A stretch of DNA of 60,000 bases, from the NCBI GenBank assembly GCA_950295325.1, contig OX485804.1:39298429-39358428 (forward strand). The letters are read 5' to 3'. Each line of letters starts with the position of its first letter. The stretch's first letter is position 1. Made by a program: the position numbers and the translations under genes. Below the pieces are notes generated by a model. It had not been told where the DNA came from and did no database searches. It was given only the letters and a program-made list of their open reading frames with translations. Positions 1-11,535 of the stretch are shown here, piece by piece. The stretch is from Polytrichum commune (lineage: Eukaryota; Streptophyta; Polytrichopsida; Polytrichales; Polytrichaceae).

Positions 1-3000
1 TTTGGTGGATTCGATTTTATCATTGCAGATTTGCCAAGGGTCTATTTGTTCTGAATGTGTGTTCTCTTCCAAATTTAAATTCATCTTGGAATGCATACAA
101 TTCAAAAGACATAGAAGTTTTGTTTGAATTTGCAGATGTTTTTCTCACAAATGATGTTCTATTGTTATTATTTCATCCGGAGTTCAAAAGAATTAGGGAT
201 GATGTTAGGGCATATACTGCTTCATATGGATTTGCATTGGCAAAAGATTGGTGGACAGTAAATGAATTGTCATTTTGTCTGCCAACATATACAAAAACTT
301 ACGGTTCACTCTTATCTTAAATCTTCAAGTATTTTTTTTGAATATATGAAGATTATATTTATTGTTTGATATCATAACAAATAACTATTTTCTAATAATG
401 AAGATACAATATTGTATATAGACTCGACAGTTTTGGCTCATGGTGTTCTTTCAATTAGAGCCATCTCCATAATATATTTTCAACAAAGTAGGTGGTCTAT
501 CTTCAATGGAAGTGGGGGCCCTATATATCTTCTTCAATTATACTACATCTTAGACTCTATTGATGCATGAAAATATTGCATGAAGAGGAACACGTGACAA
601 ATACCCAGAGTCTTTGCAATTTCTTATTGAAGCATTGACTAAACCAATAGATGTTGTCCTTGATGCTTGTAGATAGTTTTTGAGGTTGGGTTCCAATTAA
701 GAAACCACACAAGGAAGACTAAATGAGTATCAGGTTTCACATCTAGGGTTCAACATTAATTGATAGATCACAGAGAAAACAATATGGATTTGGGACAACA
801 ATCCCTCGGAAATTAAATTCTGGGATGACTTTTAAAATTTATTTAATTAAGGTTGAAGGTCACTCAAGTCAGTACATGCATTTGCTCAGTCACTCCCTTA
901 CAACCCACTCTCATCAAGTAACATCCCTCTTATAATGATTTTACAATACAAAGAGTCATAACTCAACAATGGTCTTTTGAGTACGCCATAGTCTTATACA
1001 CACAAGGTTAGAGCTCCTCGTTTTGGTCCATAGTCTCTTCCAACAGTATCCAGTGACCATAGGCCATACCACACATTAGTATCCATGCTCAAATTCATCC
1101 CATTTATACGCCTTATACTCTTGCTCTATTAATGTTATATTCAATCTCTTTTTATTCCCCTTAAATTAACAAGTCATTGTTTCATTTAATACTTTTAAAA
1201 TGAGTTATGATAATTTGCAAAATTCTAGATACAAGTGATGGGAATAGAGGACCGAAATTAAGCGAACCGTGACTAAACGAACGAGTCTAAATCCCCAAGT
1301 CCATAGTCTAGTGAGTGTCGGCCATAGTTTGAGTGCCAATTATAGTCTCAATAACCAATCATTAGTAACCATATCCAAGTGTCAAGTCTCATAGTGGGCC
1401 ATAGTCTTAGTAACAATCACAAGTAAGCGTCAAGTTCTCCAAAGTGTATCTGGCCCTTTCTCTCTTTATACTGGCTCTTGGGCACTCTCCCAACCACTAT
1501 GGGATAAGGCGCGCTCTCCTTTTTCTCCTTGCGACTCGCCTCCTTCATTCGGGCGCTTCAGCTTCTCCGCCTCTTGGAATCCTCAAGACTCTATGGCCGC
1601 GACAAGGAATTTTGACAACAACTTAGTTTCCTCAAACCTCTCAATCGCGAGGGAACTAATCACAATTGCATTTTCTCCAAAAAAGGGTTGTTCTTATCCC
1701 GTAGCAAAATTAAATCTGGTTCATTCCACATAACTTCTTCCTCTCTGGAAAGATTACACTATGAAATTACCCAGATTCTAACATTTCTTTAAATGTCATA
1801 TGTAGTGTCATTGCAATGATCTTGACGTCAGTATGAGAGTAATTTCTCCCCCTGATATGTTCTTCTCATTAGTTCCACCCATATCGAGACAGATGTGCGA
1901 CCACACATGAAAATATTATATAGGATATAGTGATAAAGCTCTAGCCTTCTCATGAAAGATCCCAAAGGCAAAGGTTCGAATCACTCCTCGATCATGGGTT
2001 GGGTAAAACACTCGAATTGTCGGGCTTCGCACCCTTATAAGGCCGATTAATGTTGAGAGAGAGGAGAAAACATTTATCCCTCTCAAACATAGCACATGAT
2101 CCAATCTCTACTCTGATTTATGTCAGAGGATGTTGCTTAAGCAATGGCAGTTGAGTTGCATCAAATTCACCAAGATTGGCACAGTTAAGATTTAGGATAG
2201 TGCACACCAAGGTAGATATGGAGACTAGGTGTCACACTCTTAGATTATGGGGAACCTTCGTTTTACAATCTAGGGTTTCACACCCACAATATCCACTTAC
2301 TTCAAACTAGGGAAAAGACACACAAATGATATGAGAAAATAAGATATCAAGATTCTTGTATTAGAGAGAAGTTACCAATTACACAAAACAAAAGGCTTCA
2401 CGCCATGATTTTACTAAGAAAACTCATGATCTTCTATTGAACGAGGAGGAGCTACTCTCTTCCCGAGAGTGTAAGTACATATTGTCCTCCTCTTTTTGCC
2501 TATGGCCCTAGCAATATATACAAAAAGAAAACCTTCCGTTAATTTGCCTCCCCATATCCAGATTGGCTAAGTTTCTTCATTTAGAGCACATGTCTATGGT
2601 CCTGTCCATTCGACTCTCCCAGCTAATACTTAGTTCATGTGAGTGAAAATAATTCACTTCTTACTGACTTCTACTAATTAGTCACTAATTTCCTATGTTT
2701 TCCATTCATTCGGCATTCCGACTTCCATTTGGAGTATATATTTCATCAGAATCTAAAAAATCATACGTCCTGACAAAATTATGTATCACAATGCTTATGC
2801 ATCTGCAGGTTAGAAACAAGTTCTTTTTGTTTTTTTGTAAGTTTTAGAATATAAGACTTTTGTACATGACAAATATGTTATGATGTGCACGATTGTATTT
2901 ATTGCAGGTGCATCCATTCATGCTTGCCGTCGTAGTGGCCGACACCTTGTTGCATTCGAGAAAGACTTGGCAATTTTTGATGCAATATTAGCCCCTTTGT

Positions 3001-3311
3001 GTGATTCATTACCACCTCCTATTGTCCATGGCTTGCAATCAATTAACATGGCATGCGAAGATGATGACGAGCCTATTCGGAAAGTTCCAAGGAAATCTCG
3101 TTTGAGTGCGTAAGTTTGTTGGTTTGAATGATTTTAAAATTTTGGTTTTTCTTGTGTTTATTTAGTCTTCCACCAATTGTTTCTAAAACTTTTGGATATT
3201 GTGTGTAGAAAAATCAAGGAAGCGAGGTCCCCCCCTTATCAATTAATTCTCCATGTGTATGCCGAGTCTAAGGCGATGCAGTTAGCAACCGTTATTACAC
3301 CTCCAAGGTGA
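1..3311 (+). pseudogene. Broken amino-methyltransferase-like gene of element B, 3' exons
   Basis: Several pieces match the - strand gene of element A in order. In frame 1, nt 1-54 reads FDFIIADLPR, which resembles catalytic motif IV (DPPY) of amino-methyltransferases. The reading then continues in frame 3 (57-320, ending TYGSLLS), matching the WNKYDK...LIVF segment of element A, so a frameshift lies near 40-60. The segment around 575-668 (RGTRDKYPES to VVLDAC) precedes motif I. A canonical donor at 669 and acceptor at 2906-2907 join it to GASIHACRRSGRHLVAFEKD, the counterpart of GASILATRACGRHLLAFEDD in element A. A further intron (3110-3208) leads to a last exon ending in TGA at 3309-3311. 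The gene is cut by the window edge and has at least one frameshift. Methyltransferase assignment is by motif order and by likeness to the copy in element A. Confidence 0.55.
1928..1997 (+). repeat. tRNA-like/SINE head candidate
   Basis: The sequence has a B-box-like GGTTCGAATCACTCC with an A-box-like AAGCTCTAGCCTTC some 45 bases upstream. No cloverleaf or target duplication was found. It lies in the long intron of the element B gene. It could be a decayed SINE or chance. Confidence 0.25.
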
Positions 3312-3749
3312 AGTAGATCTAAACATTATGATCTTCATATTTTGACATTCATGGATATAGACGCAGAGGAATGTAATGTTCGTGTTTGTAATAATAAAAA
3401 GAATAATAGATCATATAATAAAATAGAATATAGGTGCATGAAGAGGTCTTGCACATGACTTGGTATATATGTGCACATGTTTTTTTTGTGGCAATTATCT
3501 AGTTTTTATAAAATAACCACTAAGAGTGGACATTGATTTGTATGATCATTGTCTAAAATCCCTAAACCTTAATAATTTCCACAACATCATTGTTTTATAG
3601 CTTCCATCATTGTTTCAAATGTTCATATGAATTGGAGCAATCAATTGGCAAATTAGTTTTCGGCATGTAACATGTGTTGATGTTTGAGCTACAAATATGT
3701 AGTAATAGGATACCAAATCCATGGTGATGGGTATGTTTCTTGAATTTTT

Positions 3750-3818
3750 CTCACCTTAATCCGCTCATTAGTTACTACTCACTGCTCATTGCTCACCGCT
3801 CATATGATAGCGCTCCCC
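3750..3818. repeat. Right terminal inverted repeat of element B
   Basis: The stretch contains GCTCATT, CTCACT, GCTCATT, GCTCACC and GCTCATA, then GATAGCGCTCCCC. Reversed, it begins GGGGAGCGCTATCATATGAG, against GGGGAGTGCTATCTTATGAG at the left end of element A. The match is close enough to call the same transposon family. Confidence 0.75.
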
Positions 3819-4689
3819 GGAGAAACACAAGGAAATATTATCGGACCAATTTCAAAAAATTCATATTCTTGGATAGGTTGCCTCCCGTGCTAGGACCTCT
3901 AAATGAAACCATGGTCAAAGAGTTTTTTTCCCCCTCCTATTTTCATCCTTACTAGAGTTTATTCCTATGTTTGATCATTTTCTCTTGGGAATGTGTAGAT
4001 AAAGCTTGAGAACTTCTTGGGAGTCGTGAGGTTGGTGGGCATAGATACAGAGTCTTTGTTGGAACTAGACAATTTCCAACCAACACACTACATACAAAAT
4101 GCACCACCAAACACCGAATGGTTGGTCTTGTCCTTTTTATGATAACTCTACATCTAGTTGTGATATATGTTTATTTTGAAATGAAATGAAATTGATATAA
4201 AAGTCCAGAAAGCCAAAAGGTTGAAACCAAGAAAGACTTTTCCTTAGAGTAACAAAATGCAGTGACCTCCGTGAGACAAAGGCGCATACAACTTTATGGT
4301 CCAATCCAAAGAAAGACTTGAGATTTCTTGACAATGCATTCTTAAATGACGTAGACATGCGTAAATCCAACATAACAATAATCTTGACAATTGTATTTGA
4401 GTGGTATGTTGTATTAGTGATTATGAGTAGCATTTAAGTTTATGGTATATATTGCCACATATCGTTTTAGGATGAAATTATAGTAACCTATTACCATTTT
4501 TTTCCAGTATGTTTCATATTTTACAAATAGAATACAAATATACCTGGAACTCTATAATGTCACTCCTCCTCTAATATCCCCAAACCCTAGGGAACATATG
4601 TTCTCAGTTCAAGTCTCATTCCATATTGTCACATTTTTCTCCTTTACATCACATGTTTTGACATTGAAGCAAACCACCAAACCAGTCAA

Positions 4690-5195
4690 ATGACACTCTC
4701 ACATTATGCCACGGGTTTGCCCTTCTTGAGCTGGATCAACATCTTGCAGAAGGATGATGTGAAAGGTACTCCTCACTTGGAAAAGCCTTCACTCGGAGCT
4801 TTGCACGGTGCAATGGTTTTAACATACCCATTTTCAACAACCCTAGTGAAGTTTTTGGTGATGTTTCAGTAGTTTCTTGTAAACTATGATCGATTATGTC
4901 ACGGCTTTTGCTCCAAGATTTCAACTAGAATTACCGTCCGAGAATGCATTGCATTGCATTGCAATGAATGACATAATTCACTAAATTATATGGAACTCTC
5001 CAACTTGAGTGTCGTAGAAAATAATGGTGTGAGCTTGTAGATGAGGAGGAGAGCCTTCACTCACATCTTTGCAAGCTACATTTGTGTTAACATGAACCCG
5101 CTTTCAAGATCGTGGATGACATTTTCAAGATGAGTTTTACGCCGCTACCATAGTACATTCATCCATGGTTCAATATTTGAGGATGTTTTGCATCT
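4690..5195 (+). repeat. Degenerate ~280-bp repeat, first block
   Basis: The segment from GCTGGATCAACATCTTGCAG through the stretch with ATTTTCAACAACCC and GATGTTTCAGTAGTTTC recurs, diverged but colinear, at 6865-7165. Shared marks are GGATCAAC, TTGCA(A/G)A(A/G)GGATGATGTG, ACTCCTCACT, TTTTAACATACCCATTTTCAAC and TGTCACGGCTTTT. A weaker partial repeat of the same unit seems to follow at 4935-5110. It has no coding content. Confidence 0.55.
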
Positions 5196-5197
5196 AA

Positions 5198-6307
5198 GGG
5201 GCGGTTTACACTATGGACCATGAAGTTGGACCAGGGCTCTGCAAGGCAGCTGATTGGCTGTTGAAGTTCTCCCGGGACAACTTCGGTTTACACTAAGGAA
5301 AAAATGGCAGAGGGACCATGGAGGACGAGGTCCCCAAAATATAATTTTTAAGGCCTAATAAATGCACTGAATGGTCCAACGGGTTTTGCGTTGAGACAGG
5401 CAAGAGAGGTGGTCTGGAAGGAAAAGGCAAGGGCCCATGTCAGAGAAATACCATTTCAATAAATTTTTAATGAATCTACCTTTTAAGCGCCTTAATTATA
5501 CCATAGTCCATGACACATACCAGCACTACGTTGCCCTACCCCTTAAACTGGCTCACACGTGTTTCACCAAACAACGCGGGACATCTAGAACTCAAGAATT
5601 CAAGTGCAGATTTGTTTTTTTGGTCTACCAAATGTAATGTTTGTAATTTTGGGGCTTGTAATATACCGTTGGAAAGGTCTTGAAAATACCTTTCCAACGG
5701 TATATTACACACCCCAATATTATTACAAAATGAAGTTGAAAAACAAAAAACAAAAATCTGTAGTGGTTTAGTGATTGTAGATCAGGGTAGTCAAAAGAAG
5801 TGCAATGGGAAATCTTCTAACATTAATTATCAAAGAATTGAAAATTAGTGTTGAGCAAGGTAAGGTGGTAACAACATTAAATATAATCAAACACTAAATA
5901 TCCTATTTAGTGTAGTGACAACACAAGGTACATGTCACATGTAAATTACATTGAGCATGTACAAATTAAATTTCTCATTTTATTTTATTTAAAAAAAACT
6001 GTTGTGAGAAGATTTGCAAGCCACATCTTTGACAAATTTAACAAGAAGTGAAGCCCAAGAGAAGACAAGGAATGATCAAACTTTTTTTTTTTTCAAAATT
6101 GCTCGTTTTGGGCATGTATTAAAAAAATCAGCACCTCCACTTTTTGGTGCATGGTCATTCTTCATGGTCCACATTCAGTTTACACCTAGTGAAGGGCCCA
6201 TGAACCATGAAAAATAATATTTTAGTAACTCGGACCATGGAAGTCGTCCCACGCAAAATAGGCCTCTTACGTGGGACAACTTCATGGTCCATAGTGTAAA
6301 CCGCCCC
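5198..6307. mobile_element. Harbinger-like non-autonomous element, 1.1 kb
   Basis: The ends are inverted repeats of about 30 bp beginning GGGGCGGTTTACACTATGGA, with the exact reverse complement at 6278-6307. It is flanked by TAA at 5195-5197 and 6308-6310, the 3-bp duplication typical of PIF/Harbinger. No transposase reading frame is seen. A strong internal hairpin lies at 5651-5715. A partial internal repeat of the terminal sequence (CATGGTCC, CAGTTTACACC) lies near 6150-6250. Confidence 0.8.
5651..5715. repeat. Near-perfect hairpin inside the Harbinger-like element
   Basis: The arm TAATATACCGTTGGAAAGGT at 5659-5678 is followed, after about nine bases, by its perfect complement ACCTTTCCAACGGTATATTA at 5688-5707. 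The outer bases GGGG...CCCC extend the stem with mismatches. No protein is coded here. A stem of this kind could give small RNAs if transcribed, but that is inference. Confidence 0.7.
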
Positions 6308-6468
6308 TAATTCAATAGAGTTTAATGGATCTCTCAAAAGCTTGAGCGTAGAGGAGTACAATTAGTTAACGCAATGAGCTGGTACTGATAAATTATGCGG
6401 CTTCTTCAACCTAATATATATTCCAAAGAAAAGAAAGTAGGTAAACCCCCAGAGAGCCTTCCGTATTA

Positions 6469-6749
6469 CTCCCTCCGTCCCAAAATGATTGTCTTATTTT
6501 CCGGATTTTTTGGTCCCATAATGATTGTCCGGTTGTCCAGCTAGAAATTTGAAGCTCAAAGTCAAATGTTTTCGTGCCAAACTTTCATCATCAAGAAGTC
6601 TTGCAACATTGCAACTTCGGGGGGCGTTTCGGAGTAGTTGTTGTCTTCTATTTTAAGACTCGTACTTACAACTACTCGGTCAATGGTCAGCGGGCCTTAC
6701 TCTCGCCAAAGTTTGGAACACGGACAATCATTTTGACACGGGGAGGAAG
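6469..6749. mobile_element. Stowaway-type MITE (Tc1/mariner)
   Basis: The left end is CTCCCTCCGTCCCAAAATGA, the well-known Stowaway terminus. The right end, reversed, is CTTCCTCCCCGTGTCAAAAT followed by GATTGTC, as on the left. It is flanked by TA at 6467-6468 and 6750-6751. It is 281 bp long and has no coding sequence. Confidence 0.85.
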
Positions 6750-6864
6750 TAACAACTTTGACAAAAGGATCGTGATTAAGGGGGTAGTTGCAACCATTTA
6801 TCATTTTTCACAATGCGGCAACCATTTCCATGTGAGTAGGAATACCACTCGGGAATGCGTTGCA

Positions 6865-7165
6865 TGACATGAATTCACATCTTGTTTGCACTTCTCGAAT
6901 TGGATCAACGTCTTGCAAGAGGATGATGTGTAGCTTGTACTCCTCACTCGGAGAAAGCCTTCCCTTGGAGTTTTGCATGCTACATTGTTTTAACATACCC
7001 ATTTTCAACATCACCAGTGAAATTTTTGGTGATGTTTCAATAGTTTCTTGTGAACTATGATTGATTGTGTCACGGCTTTTTGGTCAAAGATTCTACGTAG
7101 AATCATTGCCCAAGAAATGCAATGCTTGACAAAATGCACTAAATTATCTTGAATCTACGGTCAAG
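6865..7165 (+). repeat. Degenerate ~280-bp repeat, second block
   Basis: This is the partner of the block at 4690-5195 in the same orientation. The two are separated by a Harbinger-like element (5198-6307) and a Stowaway (6469-6749), so the blocks may once have been closer together. A pair of old LTRs is possible, but I saw no TG...CA ends or internal retroelement coding. Confidence 0.5.
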
Positions 7166-7577
7166 TTGTTGACGATTGACAAAATAGATCCAAACTTTCA
7201 TTTTCCGAGTGCACAACCCACCACCAAATCATCGGTTTGAACATTACAATGTTGCACTTTGTGTTATTCCATAATGACACTCGCTACATTGATTCTCTAT
7301 TATCACACATCCATGTTAACACTAAAGAACTATGTAATATCACGTGCTCTTCAAGTGCCATGGGTGTGATAGGCAACTTTGATATTACACAACATAAAAG
7401 ACTTTACACGGTGGAATCTTTAGCATGGTGAATAGACACTAACTTCTACACAAGAAATAGTGTGGTGAGATTTAACCATGGCCCTATTATATAGCTTCGA
7501 GTTATGAATTTTTTCAATTCTAGGAATCCGAAGCATGGGTCTGGCTCGGGACCCCTGCCCGCAAATCCATGAGTTAA

Positions 7578-8384
7578 GGGCCACTTCACACGCGAGCCAA
7601 GAGCCGTGACCATGAGGTTGCGAGATCCCAAAAGAAAGTGTCCAAAGGCCATCCCAAGACACCTCCCAAATCATGTAGTGTGGTCACGGACCCTCAAGTG
7701 TAGTGTGAAGCCATGTGTGACCAAATGCTATTTCAATGAATTTCTATTCTTGCAAGTCCTCACACATGATAAAATAGCATAAACCAATAGTTGTGAGTGT
7801 TCAGAGTGCCATGGCCTCCTGGTTTTGTGTTAGGCTTACCTCCAAGAGACGGTTTTTGAAAATAGTCCAAGTGTCCATGAAGCATGATCCATTCGATGCC
7901 ATGTAGGAGTCCATGTGGACTTTACACCCATCTTGCATTCACATACTCCATTGGTCCCTCAAGCATAGTGTGAAGCAGAGCCCTACATTGGGTGCCCATA
8001 CCCATGCCCATGCCCATGCCCACCCATGCCCATGGGTTTTGGGTGGGCATGGGTGCAATATTATTGTTCATGGGTGGGCATGGGTGGGCATGGGTTTGAT
8101 ATTATAATGGGTGGGCATGGGTGGGGCACAATTACACAATTTTTGAATACATGGGCGCAATTTGAATAGCATGGGTGGGCATGGGTGCGCACATGTCATG
8201 CTATGGGTGGGCATGGGTGGGCATAGGTCGCTGCTGATGGGCATGGTCTGGGTATGGGTGCAATTAGAAAGGAAAATGTTGGGCTCTGGTGTGAAGCGAA
8301 CTTGAACCGGCTCCGCCTTTTCCACCAATGAGAGCACTTGAAGTGAATGGTCACGGGCACTCAGTCTCGTGTGTGAAGTGGCCC
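7578..8384. mobile_element. Tourist/Harbinger-type MITE, copy a of the GGGCCACTTCACAC family, with a nested insertion
   Basis: The ends are GGGCCACTTCACACGCGAG and its inverted form GTGTGTGAAGTGGCCC. A TAA duplication flanks it (7575-7577 and 8385-8387). Without the 313-bp hAT-type insertion at 7976-8288 the element would be about 490 bp, matching the other copies. Reading frames across it are incidental. Confidence 0.85.
7976..8288. mobile_element. hAT-type MITE made largely of a GGGTGGGCAT minisatellite
   Basis: It starts CAGAGCCCTACATT and ends AATGTTGGGCTCTG, inverted copies apart from one base. An exact 8-bp duplication, GTGTGAAG, lies at 7968-7975 and 8289-8296. CA...TG ends and 8-bp duplications are hAT hallmarks. 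The interior (about 7990-8240) is a degenerate array of CATGGGTGGG-like units, inverted near the left end. It is nested inside the MITE at 7578-8384. Confidence 0.85.
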
Positions 8385-8387
8385 TAA

Positions 8388-10085
8388 GTTAGCCTCTTTA
8401 CAGAAGTGCGTGTAATTAGTAGATTCGGTGTCAACCATTCGGTCTCGGTTCATTATTCGCGGTCATTATTTTGAGTTTGTACAGTCAACTTGGGGAATGA
8501 ATGTGGGTGAAGGTTCAAGGAAATCGCCAAATGGAAGATAATTTTGGTCACAGATCCCAAATTACTGGAACTGTAATTAAGGTGACATCAATAAGGGGGT
8601 GGAATAGGTCACCGATGAAGAATATGGTAACAATTAATGGCACAATTGACTTTTAAGTACACTAGTGTAGAATCATATGGGGTGTGTATGTCTATATATA
8701 TATATGGCCTAATTATGATACCTCAAGTTTGGGAGCATATATTATTAGTGTCCAAGTGTATGTTGGGCCATTGTTATAGAATGATGAGTATTCAACTTGA
8801 GTATTGTTCACTTTGTAAGAGTGAACCTGCACCTTCCCGGCACCCACGACTTGCGTTTGCCATGTCAATATAGCATACTTTCTATATTTGAAACATAGTC
8901 AACATGGCGGATGCCTACTTGTCGGGACCCACGTGCAACTATTATAGATACAGTGGACGAAGTTGGTCGGTAGGTCACCCTCACCATCATCGCGGCAAGA
9001 ATCATAGGAAGCTATCACACAAACACTATCACTGAACAATGCTTACATCCACCTCATGTCTATCCATGCACGCATGCAACAAATCCCTTTAATTGCCATT
9101 AAACACCTCATCCTACTCATCCTCAATACCCAACTCCATGTACTACCCACCTAAACCCAACCTTAAAAAGACATAACCGCAAGTATTAGAATCTCAAGTT
9201 TGAATCCTACAACAAGGTGTCTAAAGTAACGCCATTAGCTCAATGAGAGGAATAAACAACCACTTGAGGCCGACCCCATGAATCAAAACCCACCACATGT
9301 TGAACCCAATAAAAACATACCTTGCCACTGTAACACACACCCTAGTGATACCTGCATGAGCACACAATTCGCCAATAATACAAGCCCCCAACCCCCATAA
9401 GGCACTCCCAAGGCCTGCTTCAAATTGGTTACAAAATGAGGTCACCTTCAACATGAGGCCATTGAACTTGTCCCATATCCATGCTCCGTAAACTTGTTTT
9501 GGGTTCACATATGGTCGAGGCTATGGTCAAGGTGGAACATCACGCCATCTCTCTATCTCTTCAATAATTCAAACGACCAAGATTGAAGTCTTGAGAGGAA
9601 ATTTTTTTTTTTAAAAAAAATGACTGCCTACTTCGAGGTTAATTTTGTGATGGTCATCGTCATTCACATTCCAAAATCGTATTCCGCCTACAATGTTACG
9701 AAATGATCTCTATCATGCAACTAATTTCAGGAAGGCATGTAAGACGATTAGAAAACTACACAACGAGAAGAATCTCGTGTTTAGAAATCCATAACATATT
9801 TTTACAAACTCCGATGGTATTAGATTTTTGGCATTGTGTCCACACACAATTGCAAGTACGTTAAAATATGAGCATCGAAGATCCCTTCAAAATCTTTTGA
9901 AATAAGGCTTCAATAGCAATCTACTTAAGACATGTCTACCTTAGAAGAAGTGCGTGTAGAGCTAAAAATGTATGTTTAAGGCTCCCTTACCTTGCATCAA
10001 GTTAATCAAGAGTTAGTCAAGCTTGTAATGGTATAACATGATCCTTGGGTTTAGAATTTCATAAAGTGCTAAAGGAGCATAGAAC

Positions 10086-10116
<31 letters not shown>

Positions 10117-10240
10117 TGTGCAATTAGGTTATCTTCATGAATACGTTGCCTCTTTACCTATGCACTTTACATTGGGTATAAATCATATCACATATCATAT
10201 GAACTTATAACTTCATTTATGTGTCCGTTTAGCAACCACA

Positions 10241-10308
<68 letters not shown>

Positions 10309-11286
10309 AAAGAAAAAGATTACTTTAGGGTTAGGTAAAATCTACTTAACAAATTTCCACCATAGATCATGTTCTATGAATCTATGGTCAATGGTCAATG
10401 GTACTTACCAAATCCTATATTAAGTGAAGGGGAAACCATGAGAACCTTCTCTCAAAGTTTAAGTAGTAGTGGTTGTTTACCTTAAGTAACCATTCGGATT
10501 TAGGTTAAGTAGTGTGTAATGATAAAGGTGGAGGGAGTGTGTAACTTGCTACAAAATTCAGTCTCACGAGGTTCAAATGGTCGAGGAACAGGTAGAATAC
10601 TCAATGGCAATATGTGTATTCAGTGATACTAATTGTATGATTATGTTGTACATGAATGTGTGACATGGATAACAATTGGGTTCTACTGCTATTTACCTCG
10701 TGCACATTACTAACCCTCTACATGGATTTGGTTGGTGGCATGGGCACATGCAAACCCTTCACAAATTTGGCAGCACTCTTAAGTTTTGTATCTCATCTTC
10801 TTTTGCAAATAATGTGTATATGTTGCTTAGATATTCTACAAGAAAATTTGGAATACAAAGCATTTTGATTTGAGATAGACTTCTAAAGTTCTTATGAGTA
10901 TGTCTTGCGTACAATTTTGAATTTGACAATGTAAAATTTGGATACGAAGTAAGACACTTTACTTAAGTATACAAAGGGTAAAACCTTCCTAGAATAGTGA
11001 TTAGGGTTATAACTTCTTATTTTAAGGAGGCAAACCGAGATGAGAAAATCACATGTGAGTGGAGATAGTCAAGTAGAGATTTTCCATGAGGGATGGTCCC
11101 ACCCACCCTCTTGAAATTTAAGAAGTACACATATATAAAAGAAAAATAAAATCATATGGCCTCTAAACAAAAAAAAGTATTAAGAAGTGCCTAAGCTTGA
11201 ATGTAAGCATAGATATGCTTAAAAATCTCTCTATCTATCTATCTATCTATCGCCAAGTAAACATTTCAAAGAATATGATATGACAA
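8388..11286. other. Gene-free stretch with simple repeats
   Basis: I see no credible gene. Reading frames are short and lack codon-like composition or recognisable motifs. Simple repeats include (GATA)n near 10090-10117, a 63-bp (TC)n at 10245-10307, and (CTAT)n near 11228-11250. Confidence 0.6.
10245..10307. repeat. (TC)n microsatellite, 63 bp
   Basis: An uninterrupted run of TC dinucleotides is directly visible. It is probably length-variable between individuals. Confidence 0.95.
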
Positions 11287-11535
11287 GATAGATAGAAACT
11301 CCGGTTCCTTTTTAGCAAGGGGCCGGCGTGAATAAAGTGTCCGTTCATAATGTCAATGATGCCCACTGGACAAAGGGCTTTGAGGTACCCATACAACAAG
11401 GTCCAAGGATCCCCCACCGTAGTTGGGTGGACTAAGGTGGTGAGCACCACGCTGGCATGGGGAGTAGAACCCACAACCTCCTCATTGGGGGCCATCAGCC
11501 CTAACCACCAATCCAAGGCCCGTGGTGCCATATTG
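11287..11535 (-). mobile_element. tRNA-derived SINE, uninterrupted copy
   Basis: Read on the - strand, the element begins GGCACCACGGGCCTTGGATT. It has an A-box-like GGATTGGTGGTTAGGGC (about 11499-11514) and a B box GGGTTCTACTCC (11461-11472), then a tRNA-unrelated body and a (TATC)n tail. Duplicated flanks TGATATGACAA (11276-11286) and TGATGTGACAA (11536-11546), with one mismatch, mark the insertion. A second copy, split by element C, lies at 44937-45212 and 56629-56724. The 180-residue reading frame across it on the same strand is incidental. Confidence 0.85.

Larger units (their letters stand above)
1..3818 (+). mobile_element. Element B: right part of a MULE-type transposon carrying a methyltransferase-like gene
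   Basis: The right terminus is at 3818, where the sequence ends in CGCTCCCC after a run of GCTCAYY heptamers. This is the same terminus found at both ends of element A (27819-37928). As in element A, methyltransferase-like exons read toward the terminus and stop about 0.5 kb before it (about 0.2 kb in element A). The left end and any transposase would lie outside the window, so no target duplication can be checked. The next bases, 3819-3827 (GGAGAAACA), would be the right copy of a 9-bp duplication. The intron at 669-2907 is unusually long at 2.2 kb and may hold further insertions; I could not identify any. The stretch 3312-3750 has no visible coding sequence. Confidence 0.7.

Noticed and set aside
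4690-7165. LTR retrotransposon suggested by direct repeats 2.2 kb apart
   Set aside because: No TG...CA ends, primer site, polypurine tract or retroelement coding, and the repeats seem partly tandem.
8068-8337. 89-residue - strand frame rich in Pro, Thr and His
   Set aside because: It is a translation of the GGGTGGGCAT minisatellite inside the hAT-type MITE.
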